This document shows, piece after piece, positions 1-7,998 of a stretch of 64,000 nucleotides of DNA (position 1 is the first letter of the stretch; each line of letters begins with the position of its first letter). The position numbers were made by a program, and so were the translations under genes. The notes under the pieces were generated by a model. The model saw nothing but the letters and a program-made list of their open reading frames with translations, was not told where the DNA came from and did no database searches. The DNA lies in contig CAYRAM010000007.1 of NCBI GenBank assembly GCA_964422295.1, forward strand, positions 1 to 64,000, given 5' to 3'. Source of the DNA: UBA12191 sp964422295. GTDB taxonomy: Bacteria; Planctomycetota; UBA8108; UBA1146.

Positions 1-3000
1 CCAGCGGAACCGATAACCCGGCTGCCGATGGAACCGATACCGACGGTGACGGACTCTGCGATACCGGTGACCCGGATGACGACAACGACGGCGTGGCGGA
101 CGGGGACGACAGTGCTCCGCTCGACAACACCCAGTGTCGCGATACCGACATGGACGGTTGTGACGATTGTTCCAGCGGAACCGACAACCCGGCTGCCGAC
201 GGAACCGACTTCGACAGCGATGGCCTCTGTGACCTGGGCGACCCGGACGATGACAATGACGGTGCCCTCGACGGTGCCGACAGCGACGACAACAACGCCA
301 ATGTCTGCAGTGATACTGACGGTGACGGTTGTGACGACTGCTCCGGTGGAAGTTACGACCCGGCCAACGACGGCACCGATACCGATAGTGACGGATTGTG
401 TGACGCCGGTGACAGTGACGACGACAATGACGGCCGACCGGATGCCCTCGACAGTGATCCGTTGAACCCGAACCTCTGTGCCGACACCGATGGTGACGGT
501 TGTGACGACTGCTCCGGCGGAAGTTACGATCCGGCCAGTGACGGTACTGACTTCGACGGTGACGGTCTCTGTGACCTGGGCGACCCGGACGACGACAACG
601 ACGGTGCCCTCGACGGTGCCGACAGCGACGACAACAACGCCAACGTCTGCTCCGACACCGATGGTGACGGTTGTGACGACTGCTCCGGTGGAAGTTACGA
701 CCCGGCCAACGACGGAACCGATACCGACAGTGACGGTGCTTGTGACAGCGGCGATACCGACGACGACAATGACGGCATTGAAGACGGTGCAGATTCAGCT
801 CCGCTGGATCCGAATGTTTGTACCGACAACGATGCCGATGGTTGTGACGACTGCTCGAATGGCAGCTACGATCCGACCAACGACGGCGCCGACTTCGACG
901 GCGACGGACTCTGTGACGCCGGTGACACGGACGACGACAATGACGGTGCCCTCGATGGTGCCGACAGCGACGACAATAACGCCAATGTTTGTAGCGATAC
1001 TGACATGGACGGTTGTGACGACTGCTCCGGCGGAAGTTACGATCCGACCAACGACGGCGCCGACTTCGACGGCGACGGACTCTGTGACGCCGGTGACACG
1101 GACGACGACAATGACGGTGCCCTCGATGGTGCCGACAGCGACGACAATAACGCCAATGTTTGTAGCGATACTGACATGGACGGTTGTGACGACTGCTCCG
1201 GCGGAAGTTACGATCCGGCCAATGACGGCACCGATACCGACGGTGACGGACTCTGCGATGCCGGTGACAGTGACGATGACAATGACGGTGTGGCGGACGG
1301 AGACGACAGTGCTCCGCTCGACAACACCCAGTGTCGCGACGCCGACGGTGACGGCTGTGACGATTGTTCCAGCGGAACCGACGATCCGGCCAACGACGGA
1401 ACTGACACCGATGGTGATGGCCTCTGCGACAGTGGAGACTCCGATATCGACGGTGACGGCATTTCTAATGAGTGTGACGTTGACCATGCTGGCGGTGCAC
1501 CTATCGACACCTTTACCGGCGGTGCAGACAACTGCGCCGATGCCCCGGCTGTGGGTGAGGGAACGCATCTCATGGACAACAATGGAGCGACCCTTGACGG
1601 TCCGACCGATGCTGAGGCTGCGATGGGTTCCGATGTTTGGTACCTGTACACCGCTGGTGGAACCGGCGATGCCACCTTCAGCACTTGTGGATCGAGTGGC
1701 ACGAACAATGACACAGTGATCGTCGTTTACGACGCTTCCACCGGTTGCCCGGTAGCGGGTGATTTCGGAGTGGGATCGAATGACGACTTCTGTTCATTCT
1801 TGTCGCAGGTGACGGTTCCTGTGACCGCCGGTGACAGCTACCTGGTTCAGTGCGGTGGTTGGAATGGTGGTCAAGGTACTGCCGATTTGGTGATCTCCAA
1901 CTCCGGTGTGACCCCGCTTGAGGATTGCAACTCCAACGGCATTGTCGACTCTTGCGAGACCGATACCGACAGCGACGGCACCATCGACGATTGTGACGGC
2001 GATATCGACGGGGACGGCGTGCCCAACGAGTGTGATATCGATCACGCCGGTGGTACGGTCGACACCTCCACGGGTGGTGCAGACAACTGCGCCGATGCCC
2101 CGGCTGTGGGTGAGGGAACTCATTCCATGGACAACACCGGAGCAACCACCGATGGCCCGACCGACGCCCAGAGTTCAATGAGTCTCGATGTCTGGTACCT
2201 GTACACTGCAGGTGGAACCGGGGATGCCACCTTCAGCACTTGTGGAGCTGGTGGAACACTCGGTGACACCGTGATGATCATTTACGACGCTTCCACCGGT
2301 TGCCCGGTGGCCGGTGATACCGGCGTGGGATCAAATGACGACGCCTGCAACAATGGTCCCGGCACGAGTTCCTGGATGTCCTCGGTGACCATCTCCGTGA
2401 ATGCGGGCGATAGTTTCCTGGTCCAGGTCGGAGGTTGGCAAGGTTCTACAGGCACCTCTGCGGTAACGATCACCAACTCGGGATCCGGTCCTCAAGACTG
2501 CGACGGTAATGGCATCGTCGATTCCTGTGAGACCGATACCGACAGTGACGGCACCATCGACGCTTGTGACGACGATCTCGACGGCGACGGAATTCCGAAC
2601 GTCTGCGACGTCGATCAAGCGACCGTGCCTTCTGCTGATACCTTTACCGGTGGAGCGGACAACTGTGCGGATGCTCCGACAGTCTTCGAAGGTGTTCACA
2701 CCATGAACAACCTCACTGCGACCACCGATGGCCCGACCGACGCAGACAGCGACATGAGTCTCGATGTTTGGTACCTGTACACTGCAGGTGGAACCGGGGA
2801 TGCCACGATTGGTACCTGCGGTGCCGCTGGAACACTCGGAGACACGGTACTCATCGTCTACGATGCTGCTACGGGTTGCCCGGTTGCCGGAGACCTGGGT
2901 GTGGCTTCCAGCGACGATGCCTGTGACAACGGTCCTGGATCACCGTCCTGGATGTCTGAAGTCACTATCGCCGTCAATGAGGGTGACAGTTACTACATTC

Positions 3001-3980
3001 AGGTTGGTGGTTGGCAAGGTTCTGCGGGTACGTCTACTGTGACGATCTTCAATACCGGAGCCGGTGTCAGCGACTGTAACTCCAATGGCACCATCGACTC
3101 CTGTGAAACTGATACCGACAGTGACGGCACCATCGACGACTGTGACGACGACATTGACGGCGACGGAATCCCGAACGCCTGTGACGTCGATCAGACCGGC
3201 GGAGCCGACTGTGACGCTGACGGCCAGGACGACAGTTGTCAGGCTGATACCGACAGTGACGGCACCATCGACCCCTGTGACGACGACCTCGACGGCGACG
3301 GAATCCCGAATGCCTGTGACGTCGATCAGACCGGTGGATCCGATTGCGACTCTGACGGCCAGGACGACAGCTGCCAGACCGACACCGACAGTGACGGCAC
3401 CATCGACCCCTGTGACGACGATGTCGACGGCGACGGAATCCCGAACGCCTGTGACGTCGATCAGACCGGCGGAGCCGACTGTGACGCTGACGGCCAGGAC
3501 GACAGCTGCCAGACCGATACCGACAGTGACGGCACCATCGACCCCTGCGACGATGACCTCGACGGCGACGGAATCCCGAATAACTGTGACCTCGACCAGA
3601 CTGGTGGATCCGACTGTAACGAGAATGGAATCGACGACACCTGCGACATTACTGCGGGTGAACCCGATAACGACTCGAACGGCATTCCGGATGTCTGTGA
3701 AGATACCCCGTTTATTCGTGGTGACGCCAACGACGACGGTGGAGTCGACCTGGGTGACGGAATCCAGATCCTCTCGTTCCTCTTCAACGGAGATCCGGTG
3801 GTCTGTCCTGACGCAGCCGATACGACTGACGATGGTCAAATCGATATCAGTGACGCCATTTCCCTCTTCTCTTACCAGTTCTCTGGTGGAGAGCCTCCGG
3901 CGGCTCCGTTCCCGGATTGTGGTTTTGACGAGACTGAGGACACTCTGGGTGAGTGCAACGCCACTGCCTGTGCTCCCTGA
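1..3980 (+). CDS. Giant secreted Ca-binding repeat protein with dockerin-like C-terminus (5' partial)
   Basis: The frame is open from base 3, so the start lies upstream and at least 1325 codons are present. The N-terminal third is an Asp/Asn/Gly/Cys-rich array with a 57-residue period, resembling thrombospondin type 3 calcium loops (DxDxDG motifs, paired CDDC cysteines). Three copies of an about 130-residue beta-sandwich-like module follow (about 1510-1910, 2062-2480, 2639-3060), each starting GGADNCADAP and containing DVWYLYTAGGTGDAT and a SNDDxC motif. Shorter Ca loops with CDVDQTGG follow (about 3080-3640). The last about 88 residues are a dockerin type I-like pair beginning FIRGDANDDGGVDLGD. 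Such proteins are exported and Ca-stabilised; an adhesive or surface role is inferred. A signal peptide is not visible because the 5' end is missing. A strong terminator follows. Confidence 0.9.
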   Translation, partial: SGTDNPAADGTDTDGDGLCDTGDPDDDNDGVADGDDSAPLDNTQCRDTDMDGCDDCSSGTDNPAADGTDFDSDGLCDLGDPDDDNDGALDGADSDDNNANVCSDTDGDGCDDCSGGSYDPANDGTDTDSDGLCDAGDSDDDNDGRPDALDSDPLNPNLCADTDGDGCDDCSGGSYDPASDGTDFDGDGLCDLGDPDDDNDGALDGADSDDNNANVCSDTDGDGCDDCSGGSYDPANDGTDTDSDGACDSGDTDDDNDGIEDGADSAPLDPNVCTDNDADGCDDCSNGSYDPTNDGADFDGDGLCDAGDTDDDNDGALDGADSDDNNANVCSDTDMDGCDDCSGGSYDPTNDGADFDGDGLCDAGDTDDDNDGALDGADSDDNNANVCSDTDMDGCDDCSGGSYDPANDGTDTDGDGLCDAGDSDDDNDGVADGDDSAPLDNTQCRDADGDGCDDCSSGTDDPANDGTDTDGDGLCDSGDSDIDGDGISNECDVDHAGGAPIDTFTGGADNCADAPAVGEGTHLMDNNGATLDGPTDAEAAMGSDVWYLYTAGGTGDATFSTCGSSGTNNDTVIVVYDASTGCPVAGDFGVGSNDDFCSFLSQVTVPVTAGDSYLVQCGGWNGGQGTADLVISNSGVTPLEDCNSNGIVDSCETDTDSDGTIDDCDGDIDGDGVPNECDIDHAGGTVDTSTGGADNCADAPAVGEGTHSMDNTGATTDGPTDAQSSMSLDVWYLYTAGGTGDATFSTCGAGGTLGDTVMIIYDASTGCPVAGDTGVGSNDDACNNGPGTSSWMSSVTISVNAGDSFLVQVGGWQGSTGTSAVTITNSGSGPQDCDGNGIVDSCETDTDSDGTIDACDDDLDGDGIPNVCDVDQATVPSADTFTGGADNCADAPTVFEGVHTMNNLTATTDGPTDADSDMSLDVWYLYTAGGTGDATIGTCGAAGTLGDTVLIVYDAATGCPVAGDLGVASSDDACDNGPGSPSWMSEVTIAVNEGDSYYIQVGGWQGSAGTSTVTIFNTGAGVSDCNSNGTIDSCETDTDSDGTIDDCDDDIDGDGIPNACDVDQTGGADCDADGQDDSCQADTDSDGTIDPCDDDLDGDGIPNACDVDQTGGSDCDSDGQDDSCQTDTDSDGTIDPCDDDVDGDGIPNACDVDQTGGADCDADGQDDSCQTDTDSDGTIDPCDDDLDGDGIPNNCDLDQTGGSDCNENGIDDTCDITAGEPDNDSNGIPDVCEDTPFIRGDANDDGGVDLGDGIQILSFLFNGDPVVCPDAADTTDDGQIDISDAISLFSYQFSGGEPPAAPFPDCGFDETEDTLGECNATACAP
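3..1490 (+). repeat. 57-codon (171-bp) tandem super-repeat array in the Ca-binding protein
   Basis: About eight and a half units of 171 bp run head to tail in frame. Each encodes a CDDCS(G/S)G block, then SYDP or TDNP, then DGDGLCD, then DDDNDG, then a spacer such as ALDGADSDDNNANVCS or VADGDDSAPLDNTQC. Two spacer types alternate irregularly, suggesting expansion by unequal crossing-over. The array continues off the left edge. Confidence 0.9.
870..1211 (+). repeat. Exact tandem duplication of one 171-bp unit
   Basis: Bases 870-1040 and 1041-1211 read identically throughout. Neighbouring units differ at many synonymous sites, so this duplication is the youngest in the array. It could also be a site of assembly collapse or expansion. 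Confidence 0.9.
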
Positions 3981-4016
3981 GCGATTCCCGCAAGGGATGA
4001 GTGATTGAGGGCATGA

Positions 4017-4051
4017 CCCCGCGAAGACTATTGTCTTCGCGGGGTTTTTTT
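4017..4051 (+). terminator. Rho-independent terminator
   Basis: A perfect 12-bp stem (4017-4028 with 4033-4044) has a TATT loop and is followed by seven T (4045-4051). It lies 36 bases after the stop of the Ca-binding protein gene and separates it from the maf-like gene. Confidence 0.95.
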
Positions 4052-4092
4052 GTCCCTTGTGCCGGAGTTCGTTGAAGGGGAATCTGTGGGGC

Positions 4093-4662
4093 ATGGACAG
4101 ATCATCGATTCCACTGGTATTGGCTTCCCAGTCTCCCAGGAGGATCGAATTGCTGCGGGCGGCAGGCTTTGATCCTTCAGTTCAAGTTCCTGGAGTAGAT
4201 GAAAAGGCGTTTCCCGGTGAATCCCCGGAGAAGATGGTCATTCGTCTCTCCATCGAAAAGGCCAAAGCAATCAATGCGACCGATGAGCTGATCGTCGCCG
4301 GGGACACGATCGTGGCCATCGACGACATTAAACTGGGCAAGCCGGATTCGCCCACCCGTGCAATGGATATGCTCAGTCGCCTCTCGGGAAGGGTGCACAG
4401 GATTGTGGGGGGCTGGTGTGTACGCAAGGGAGAAGAGATATACCACGGAGTCGAAGTATGTCACGTTGGCTTCAGGCGGCTCGCTCCCTCCGAAATCGTC
4501 GAGTATGTCGAATCTGGTGAACCGATGGACAAGGCGGGAGGGTATGGAATCCAGGGAGCTGCAGGTGCGTTCGTATCACAGTTCAGTGGCTTCAGGAGTA
4601 CAGCCATCGGTCTGCCGCTGATCCCGGTTACCTTTTCTGTCGAGCACCTCTCCCGCCGTTGA
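4093..4662 (+). CDS. maf: Maf family nucleoside triphosphate pyrophosphatase
   Basis: This 189-residue protein has the Maf signature SQSPRRIELL at its N-terminus, the acidic metal region VAGDTIVAID, then DKAGGYGIQG and a GLPL motif. Maf/YhdE enzymes hydrolyse dTTP/UTP or modified NTPs to monophosphates and are cytoplasmic housecleaning enzymes. I use the ATG at 4093 because it puts SQSPRR at the usual distance from the N-terminus and gives the usual family length; an in-frame start 36 bases upstream is possible. The Asn that usually precedes the GLPL motif is replaced (STAIGLPL). It is an isolated gene between two terminator-bounded units. The product is well supported; its substrate is not determined. 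Confidence 0.9.
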   Translation: MDRSSIPLVLASQSPRRIELLRAAGFDPSVQVPGVDEKAFPGESPEKMVIRLSIEKAKAINATDELIVAGDTIVAIDDIKLGKPDSPTRAMDMLSRLSGRVHRIVGGWCVRKGEEIYHGVEVCHVGFRRLAPSEIVEYVESGEPMDKAGGYGIQGAAGAFVSQFSGFRSTAIGLPLIPVTFSVEHLSRR

Positions 4663-4758
4663 GTGCCCCCGTTGCCTTGAGTACACTGATCCTCATCATC
4701 CCAACCGAAGCGCAGGCATGCCCTCGCTATTCAGGATCAGTCTCGAGAGGATCGCAAA

Positions 4759-6777
4759 TTGAGCTTTGACCCCACCGCACTGCCCGATCTCATCGGACGC
4801 TTCCATCCTCTCCTGCTTCATTTCCCCATAGGTCTTCTCGCCTGGGCGGCAGTCGTGGAGTTGATCTGTGTGTATCGCAAGCGAGGGGTACCCGAGGATG
4901 GACCAGAATCTCTCGCCTTCGTGGTACCTGGTGCTGCATTTGCAATCCTTGCGAGTCTCTCTGGCTGGCTGTTGGCGGATCCCAATGATCCGGACACTGC
5001 TCTGGCGTGGCACCGCTGGCTCGGAGTCAGCACAGCCCTGTTGGCAGTGTTGACCTGTGGAGTTGGGATCGCCGCATCCCGGGGATCGAGTGTCGCCGGA
5101 AATTCTTATCGATTGGCGCTGTTTCTTTGTGTCCCGACCCTCATGGGTGCAGGGCATATCGGTGGGGAATTGAAGTGGGGTGATGGATTCATCGAAAAGG
5201 GATTTGAAAAGGTCTTCTTCTCTGAAAAGGCTGCTCCTGCTGGCCCCTTTGATCCCGCAAACACAGGGTTGAATGCTCCGGGAAATTCCGGTGAAGCCAA
5301 TGCTGAAATCATTGCTTCAGAGGTGTCAATCCCGCTGGAGTTGGCTGCGGAAGATCTGTTTCACAACGAGATCAAGCCGCTTCTGGACAAGCATTGTGTC
5401 ACCTGCCATGGGCCTGAGAAATCGAAAGGCAAGTTGCGCCTCGATCGTCCCGACGATCTCCGGGATCTGACCCGGGACTTTCCTTTGGTATCTGCCGAAA
5501 ATCCCCATGAAAGTTTGATTTTGGAGTTGGTCCTTCTCGAAGATGGCGATGCGGATCGAATGCCACCTCCGGAAGAAGATGGCCTGAGCAGCGAGGAGAA
5601 ACAGGCGCTGGAGACATGGATCACTGCAGGGGCACCATGGCCCGGCGAGGGCCCCAGGGGGCCTGTTGGACTGCCTGGGCCACTCCATTCCCCGGAAGTC
5701 CTCGTCGCCACAGATGGGCACGAGGAATCGGATGATCATGAAAAAGAAGGTGAGAGTGATGAATCGGAACTCTCCCCGGAGGACCACTTTCACGAGGTGA
5801 TCCAGCCGTTGTTGCAGGCTCGTTGTTTGGAGTGTCACGGAGAGGCGAAGCAAAAAGGGGATCTGCGCCTCGATCTCCCCGCTGCAGTCTTTGCAGAGCG
5901 TGAATTCCCGACGGTAGTCAAGGGTTCTCCTGAAGAGAGTGAATTGATTCTGAGGATTGGTTTGCCCGATGACGATGATGAGCGGATGCCACCAAAGGGG
6001 GACCGCTTGACAGAAACCGAGGCCCAAGCTTTCAGAAAGTGGATCCAGGACGGTGCGCCATGGCCGCAGCAGAAGGTTGATCCGTCAGAATCTGCGGGAG
6101 ATGAGATCGATGAGGAGGCGCGTCCACCCAAGCCCGGTTCTGTGATTCCCGGGCAACTCCCAGAATTCCCGAGGGTCATGATGGATGATCCTGAAGTTGT
6201 TGCAGCGGTATCCGCTGCGGTGACCACTCTCAGTGGAATCGGAGTCAGGGTGGGGGCGATTTCTAGTCAGGATATGTCTCACGAGGCAGTCTTCAGATTG
6301 CTCAAGGATCAGATCGGGGATGCCGAAGTCTCTCACCTTCGGGGTTTGGAGCCTGTCTTGACTCGTCTCGACTTGGCAGGGACAGGTGTTACCGGAGAAT
6401 CGATTTCACAACTGTGGAGATTCCGCCGCCTGCGAGTCTTGAATCTGTCAGAAACGGCATTGACCGATGACGACTTGGCGACATTGGCGAGTCTTCCTGA
6501 GTTGACGGTCCTCAATCTGTTTGGCACCAAAATCACCGATGCGGGATTGGGGATCCTGGAACAGATGGGGCCACTGCGGCGCGTCTATCTGTGGAGAAGT
6601 TCTGTAACACCGGCAGGAGCAGCCCGATTGTCTCTGGCGCGACCGGATCTGCTCGTGGATATCGGAGTGGATATCGGAGTGACGTCGGAGCCTGAGAAAG
6701 AAGTTGGGCAGGAGTCTCAGGATGAGAAGGAAGTGGGTGAGGCCAAGGAGGAAACGAAGGAGCAAGAGAGCAATTGA
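4759..6777 (+). CDS. Membrane protein: DUF2231-like domain, two planctomycete cytochrome c domains, LRR tail
   Basis: The 672-residue protein starts at TTG, supported by GAGAGG eight bases upstream; no ATG is in frame nearby. Residues about 1-150 form four hydrophobic segments resembling a DUF2231-type membrane domain. Two heme-binding modules of the planctomycete PSD1-associated kind follow, with CVTCHG near residue 213 and CLECHG near residue 356, each followed by KGxLRLD and later RMPP. Residues about 500-640 are leucine-rich repeats. The family is thought to be membrane-bound and redox-active, and LRRs suggest protein contacts. The tail is rich in Glu and Lys. It ends six bases before a convergent gene. 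The function of the fusion is unknown. Confidence 0.85.
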   Translation: MSFDPTALPDLIGRFHPLLLHFPIGLLAWAAVVELICVYRKRGVPEDGPESLAFVVPGAAFAILASLSGWLLADPNDPDTALAWHRWLGVSTALLAVLTCGVGIAASRGSSVAGNSYRLALFLCVPTLMGAGHIGGELKWGDGFIEKGFEKVFFSEKAAPAGPFDPANTGLNAPGNSGEANAEIIASEVSIPLELAAEDLFHNEIKPLLDKHCVTCHGPEKSKGKLRLDRPDDLRDLTRDFPLVSAENPHESLILELVLLEDGDADRMPPPEEDGLSSEEKQALETWITAGAPWPGEGPRGPVGLPGPLHSPEVLVATDGHEESDDHEKEGESDESELSPEDHFHEVIQPLLQARCLECHGEAKQKGDLRLDLPAAVFAEREFPTVVKGSPEESELILRIGLPDDDDERMPPKGDRLTETEAQAFRKWIQDGAPWPQQKVDPSESAGDEIDEEARPPKPGSVIPGQLPEFPRVMMDDPEVVAAVSAAVTTLSGIGVRVGAISSQDMSHEAVFRLLKDQIGDAEVSHLRGLEPVLTRLDLAGTGVTGESISQLWRFRRLRVLNLSETALTDDDLATLASLPELTVLNLFGTKITDAGLGILEQMGPLRRVYLWRSSVTPAGAARLSLARPDLLVDIGVDIGVTSEPEKEVGQESQDEKEVGEAKEETKEQESN

Positions 6778-6783
6778 ACTCGA

Positions 6784-7404
6784 TCAGGATTGGCCATCCC
6801 TGACATTCTTTTCCGCTTCTTCAAAGATGTTTTCCCACGAATCATTCAGTGATTCCAAGAGGGATGAAGTGCTGGACATGCCCTCGGTCTGTTGACCGAC
6901 CTCTGGAGGGCGGCCACCGCGACGACGGGTTCGCACCGCCCGGTCAAGCTCGATTTTCTTTTCTTCATCCAGTTTCAGGCTTCTGGAAATTTCCACCTGC
7001 AATTCTTCGTAAGAGGCGATCGTCAGAAATGGCTCCGCATGCAACTTTTCACGGATCAATTTCAGGGACTCAGATCCGGGCACATCACGAACCGCAATCA
7101 GGACAGCGGCGCCAATTTTTGAAAGGGGAAGCATTCCGTGCTCCCAGATGAATTCAGGATCGAGGGCTTCGACCAGTGATTCGTCCCGCTGGTAGTTGCA
7201 AAGGGGGATCATGGGGAGTTGGTGTTGGGTACAAAGACAACGTGCAAGATCCGTCTCGGTCAGCGGAGTACCCCGTAGAAGGGTTTCGATCACGTGCTCG
7301 CCCGTTTCATCGGACTGATTCTTGGCAGCCTTGATATCCGCAGGAACCAAGAGTCCCTCCGATACCAATATTTCACAGGTGTCCTTGTAACGAATCGAGC
7401 GCAT
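6784..7404 (-). CDS. Stand-alone MshEN / GspE N-terminal domain protein
   Basis: The 206-residue protein resembles the N-terminal domain of type II secretion and type IV pilus ATPases (GspE/PilB, MshEN): a helical region with LVSEGLLVPADI, the TPLTETDLARCL stretch, and a second lobe with LDPEFIWEHGMLPL. MshEN domains of this kind can bind c-di-GMP. No ATPase domain follows; the C-terminal third is charged and low in complexity. An AAGGAG-like ribosome site precedes the ATG. It is divergent from the STAS-like gene across an 81-126 base spacer with a perfect inverted repeat. A signalling or assembly role is inferred only. Confidence 0.7.
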   Translation of the reverse strand: MRSIRYKDTCEILVSEGLLVPADIKAAKNQSDETGEHVIETLLRGTPLTETDLARCLCTQHQLPMIPLCNYQRDESLVEALDPEFIWEHGMLPLSKIGAAVLIAVRDVPGSESLKLIREKLHAEPFLTIASYEELQVEISRSLKLDEEKKIELDRAVRTRRRGGRPPEVGQQTEGMSSTSSLLESLNDSWENIFEEAEKNVRDGQS

Positions 7405-7441
7405 TGGAGACCGACTCCTTCCACATAAGGTTAAGACGCTA

Positions 7442-7465
7442 TCCCCGATTTCGTCAAATCGGGGA
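7442..7465. promoter_or_regulatory. Perfect inverted repeat between divergent genes
   Basis: A 10-bp perfect palindromic arm (7442-7451 with 7456-7465) surrounds a CGTC centre. It sits 38 bases upstream of the minus-strand MshEN gene and about 65 bases upstream of the plus-strand STAS-like gene. No T-run follows, so it is more likely an operator or 5'-UTR hairpin than a terminator. Confidence 0.5.
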
Positions 7466-7530
7466 ATTGGACAGAATCGGATTAATTGGGCATTCTCATC
7501 TGTCCGCTCGGAGCGGAAGGAGAACTTCCC

Positions 7531-7998
7531 TTGAACCCGTCAAGGAATACCGGCCTTCAATTGGCCTCCTCGGGTCCGGTTATCATCGCCAGAGTTTGCC
7601 CTGTAGAGGGTGCTCCGCCACGGCATTTGGTCAAAGCGGTCGGAGCTCTCACCCAAAAGGTTGAGCAGCACGAAAGTACGCTTCTCGCCCTCGTGTTCCC
7701 AAATTTGCCGACTGGCCAAGCTTATCCACCGGCATTGATGCGCCGGGTTCAGCAGATGGCAGGGACTTTGCAGCGACAGGGAGGCCTCCTCGTCGTCGCA
7801 GGTCAGGTGGAAGAATTGGAAAAGCACCTGGCAGGGGGGATCGCGGTTTGCCTTGTGAGGAGTGAGGAGGAAGCGGTGAGGCTGCTGACCAGACTTGCTC
7901 AGGAATCCCCGGGTGGACTGTCGCAGTCCCCGATATCGAGGGATGCTTCCAACGCTTCTTCTTCGACATCCGGTTCTTCCGGGGAGTTCAGGAATTGA
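7531..7998 (+). CDS. Small STAS-like (anti-sigma antagonist-like) protein
   Basis: This 155-residue frame starts at TTG 7531, seven bases after AAGGAGA. Residues about 10-120 look like a STAS domain: an initial beta strand (PVIIARVCPVEG), a strand with LLALVFPNL, a long helix, then QGGLLVVAGQVEELEKHL and a C-terminal helix after VRSEEEAVRLL. The phosphorylatable Ser of classical SpoIIAA proteins is not evident. The Ser-rich tail overlaps the 3' end of uvrC on the opposite strand by 100 bases, which is unusual and lowers confidence in the C-terminus. If real, it may work with the divergent MshEN-domain gene; this is speculative. Confidence 0.55.
   Translation: MNPSRNTGLQLASSGPVIIARVCPVEGAPPRHLVKAVGALTQKVEQHESTLLALVFPNLPTGQAYPPALMRRVQQMAGTLQRQGGLLVVAGQVEELEKHLAGGIAVCLVRSEEEAVRLLTRLAQESPGGLSQSPISRDASNASSSTSGSSGEFRN

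Noticed and set aside
3..1490. CRISPR-like periodic repeat
   Set aside because: The period is 171 bp, in frame, coding, and there are no variable spacers of CRISPR size.
2940..4094. 384-residue frame antisense to the Ca-binding repeats
   Set aside because: A composition shadow of Asp-rich codons; Val/Asp/Gly repeats without family motifs.
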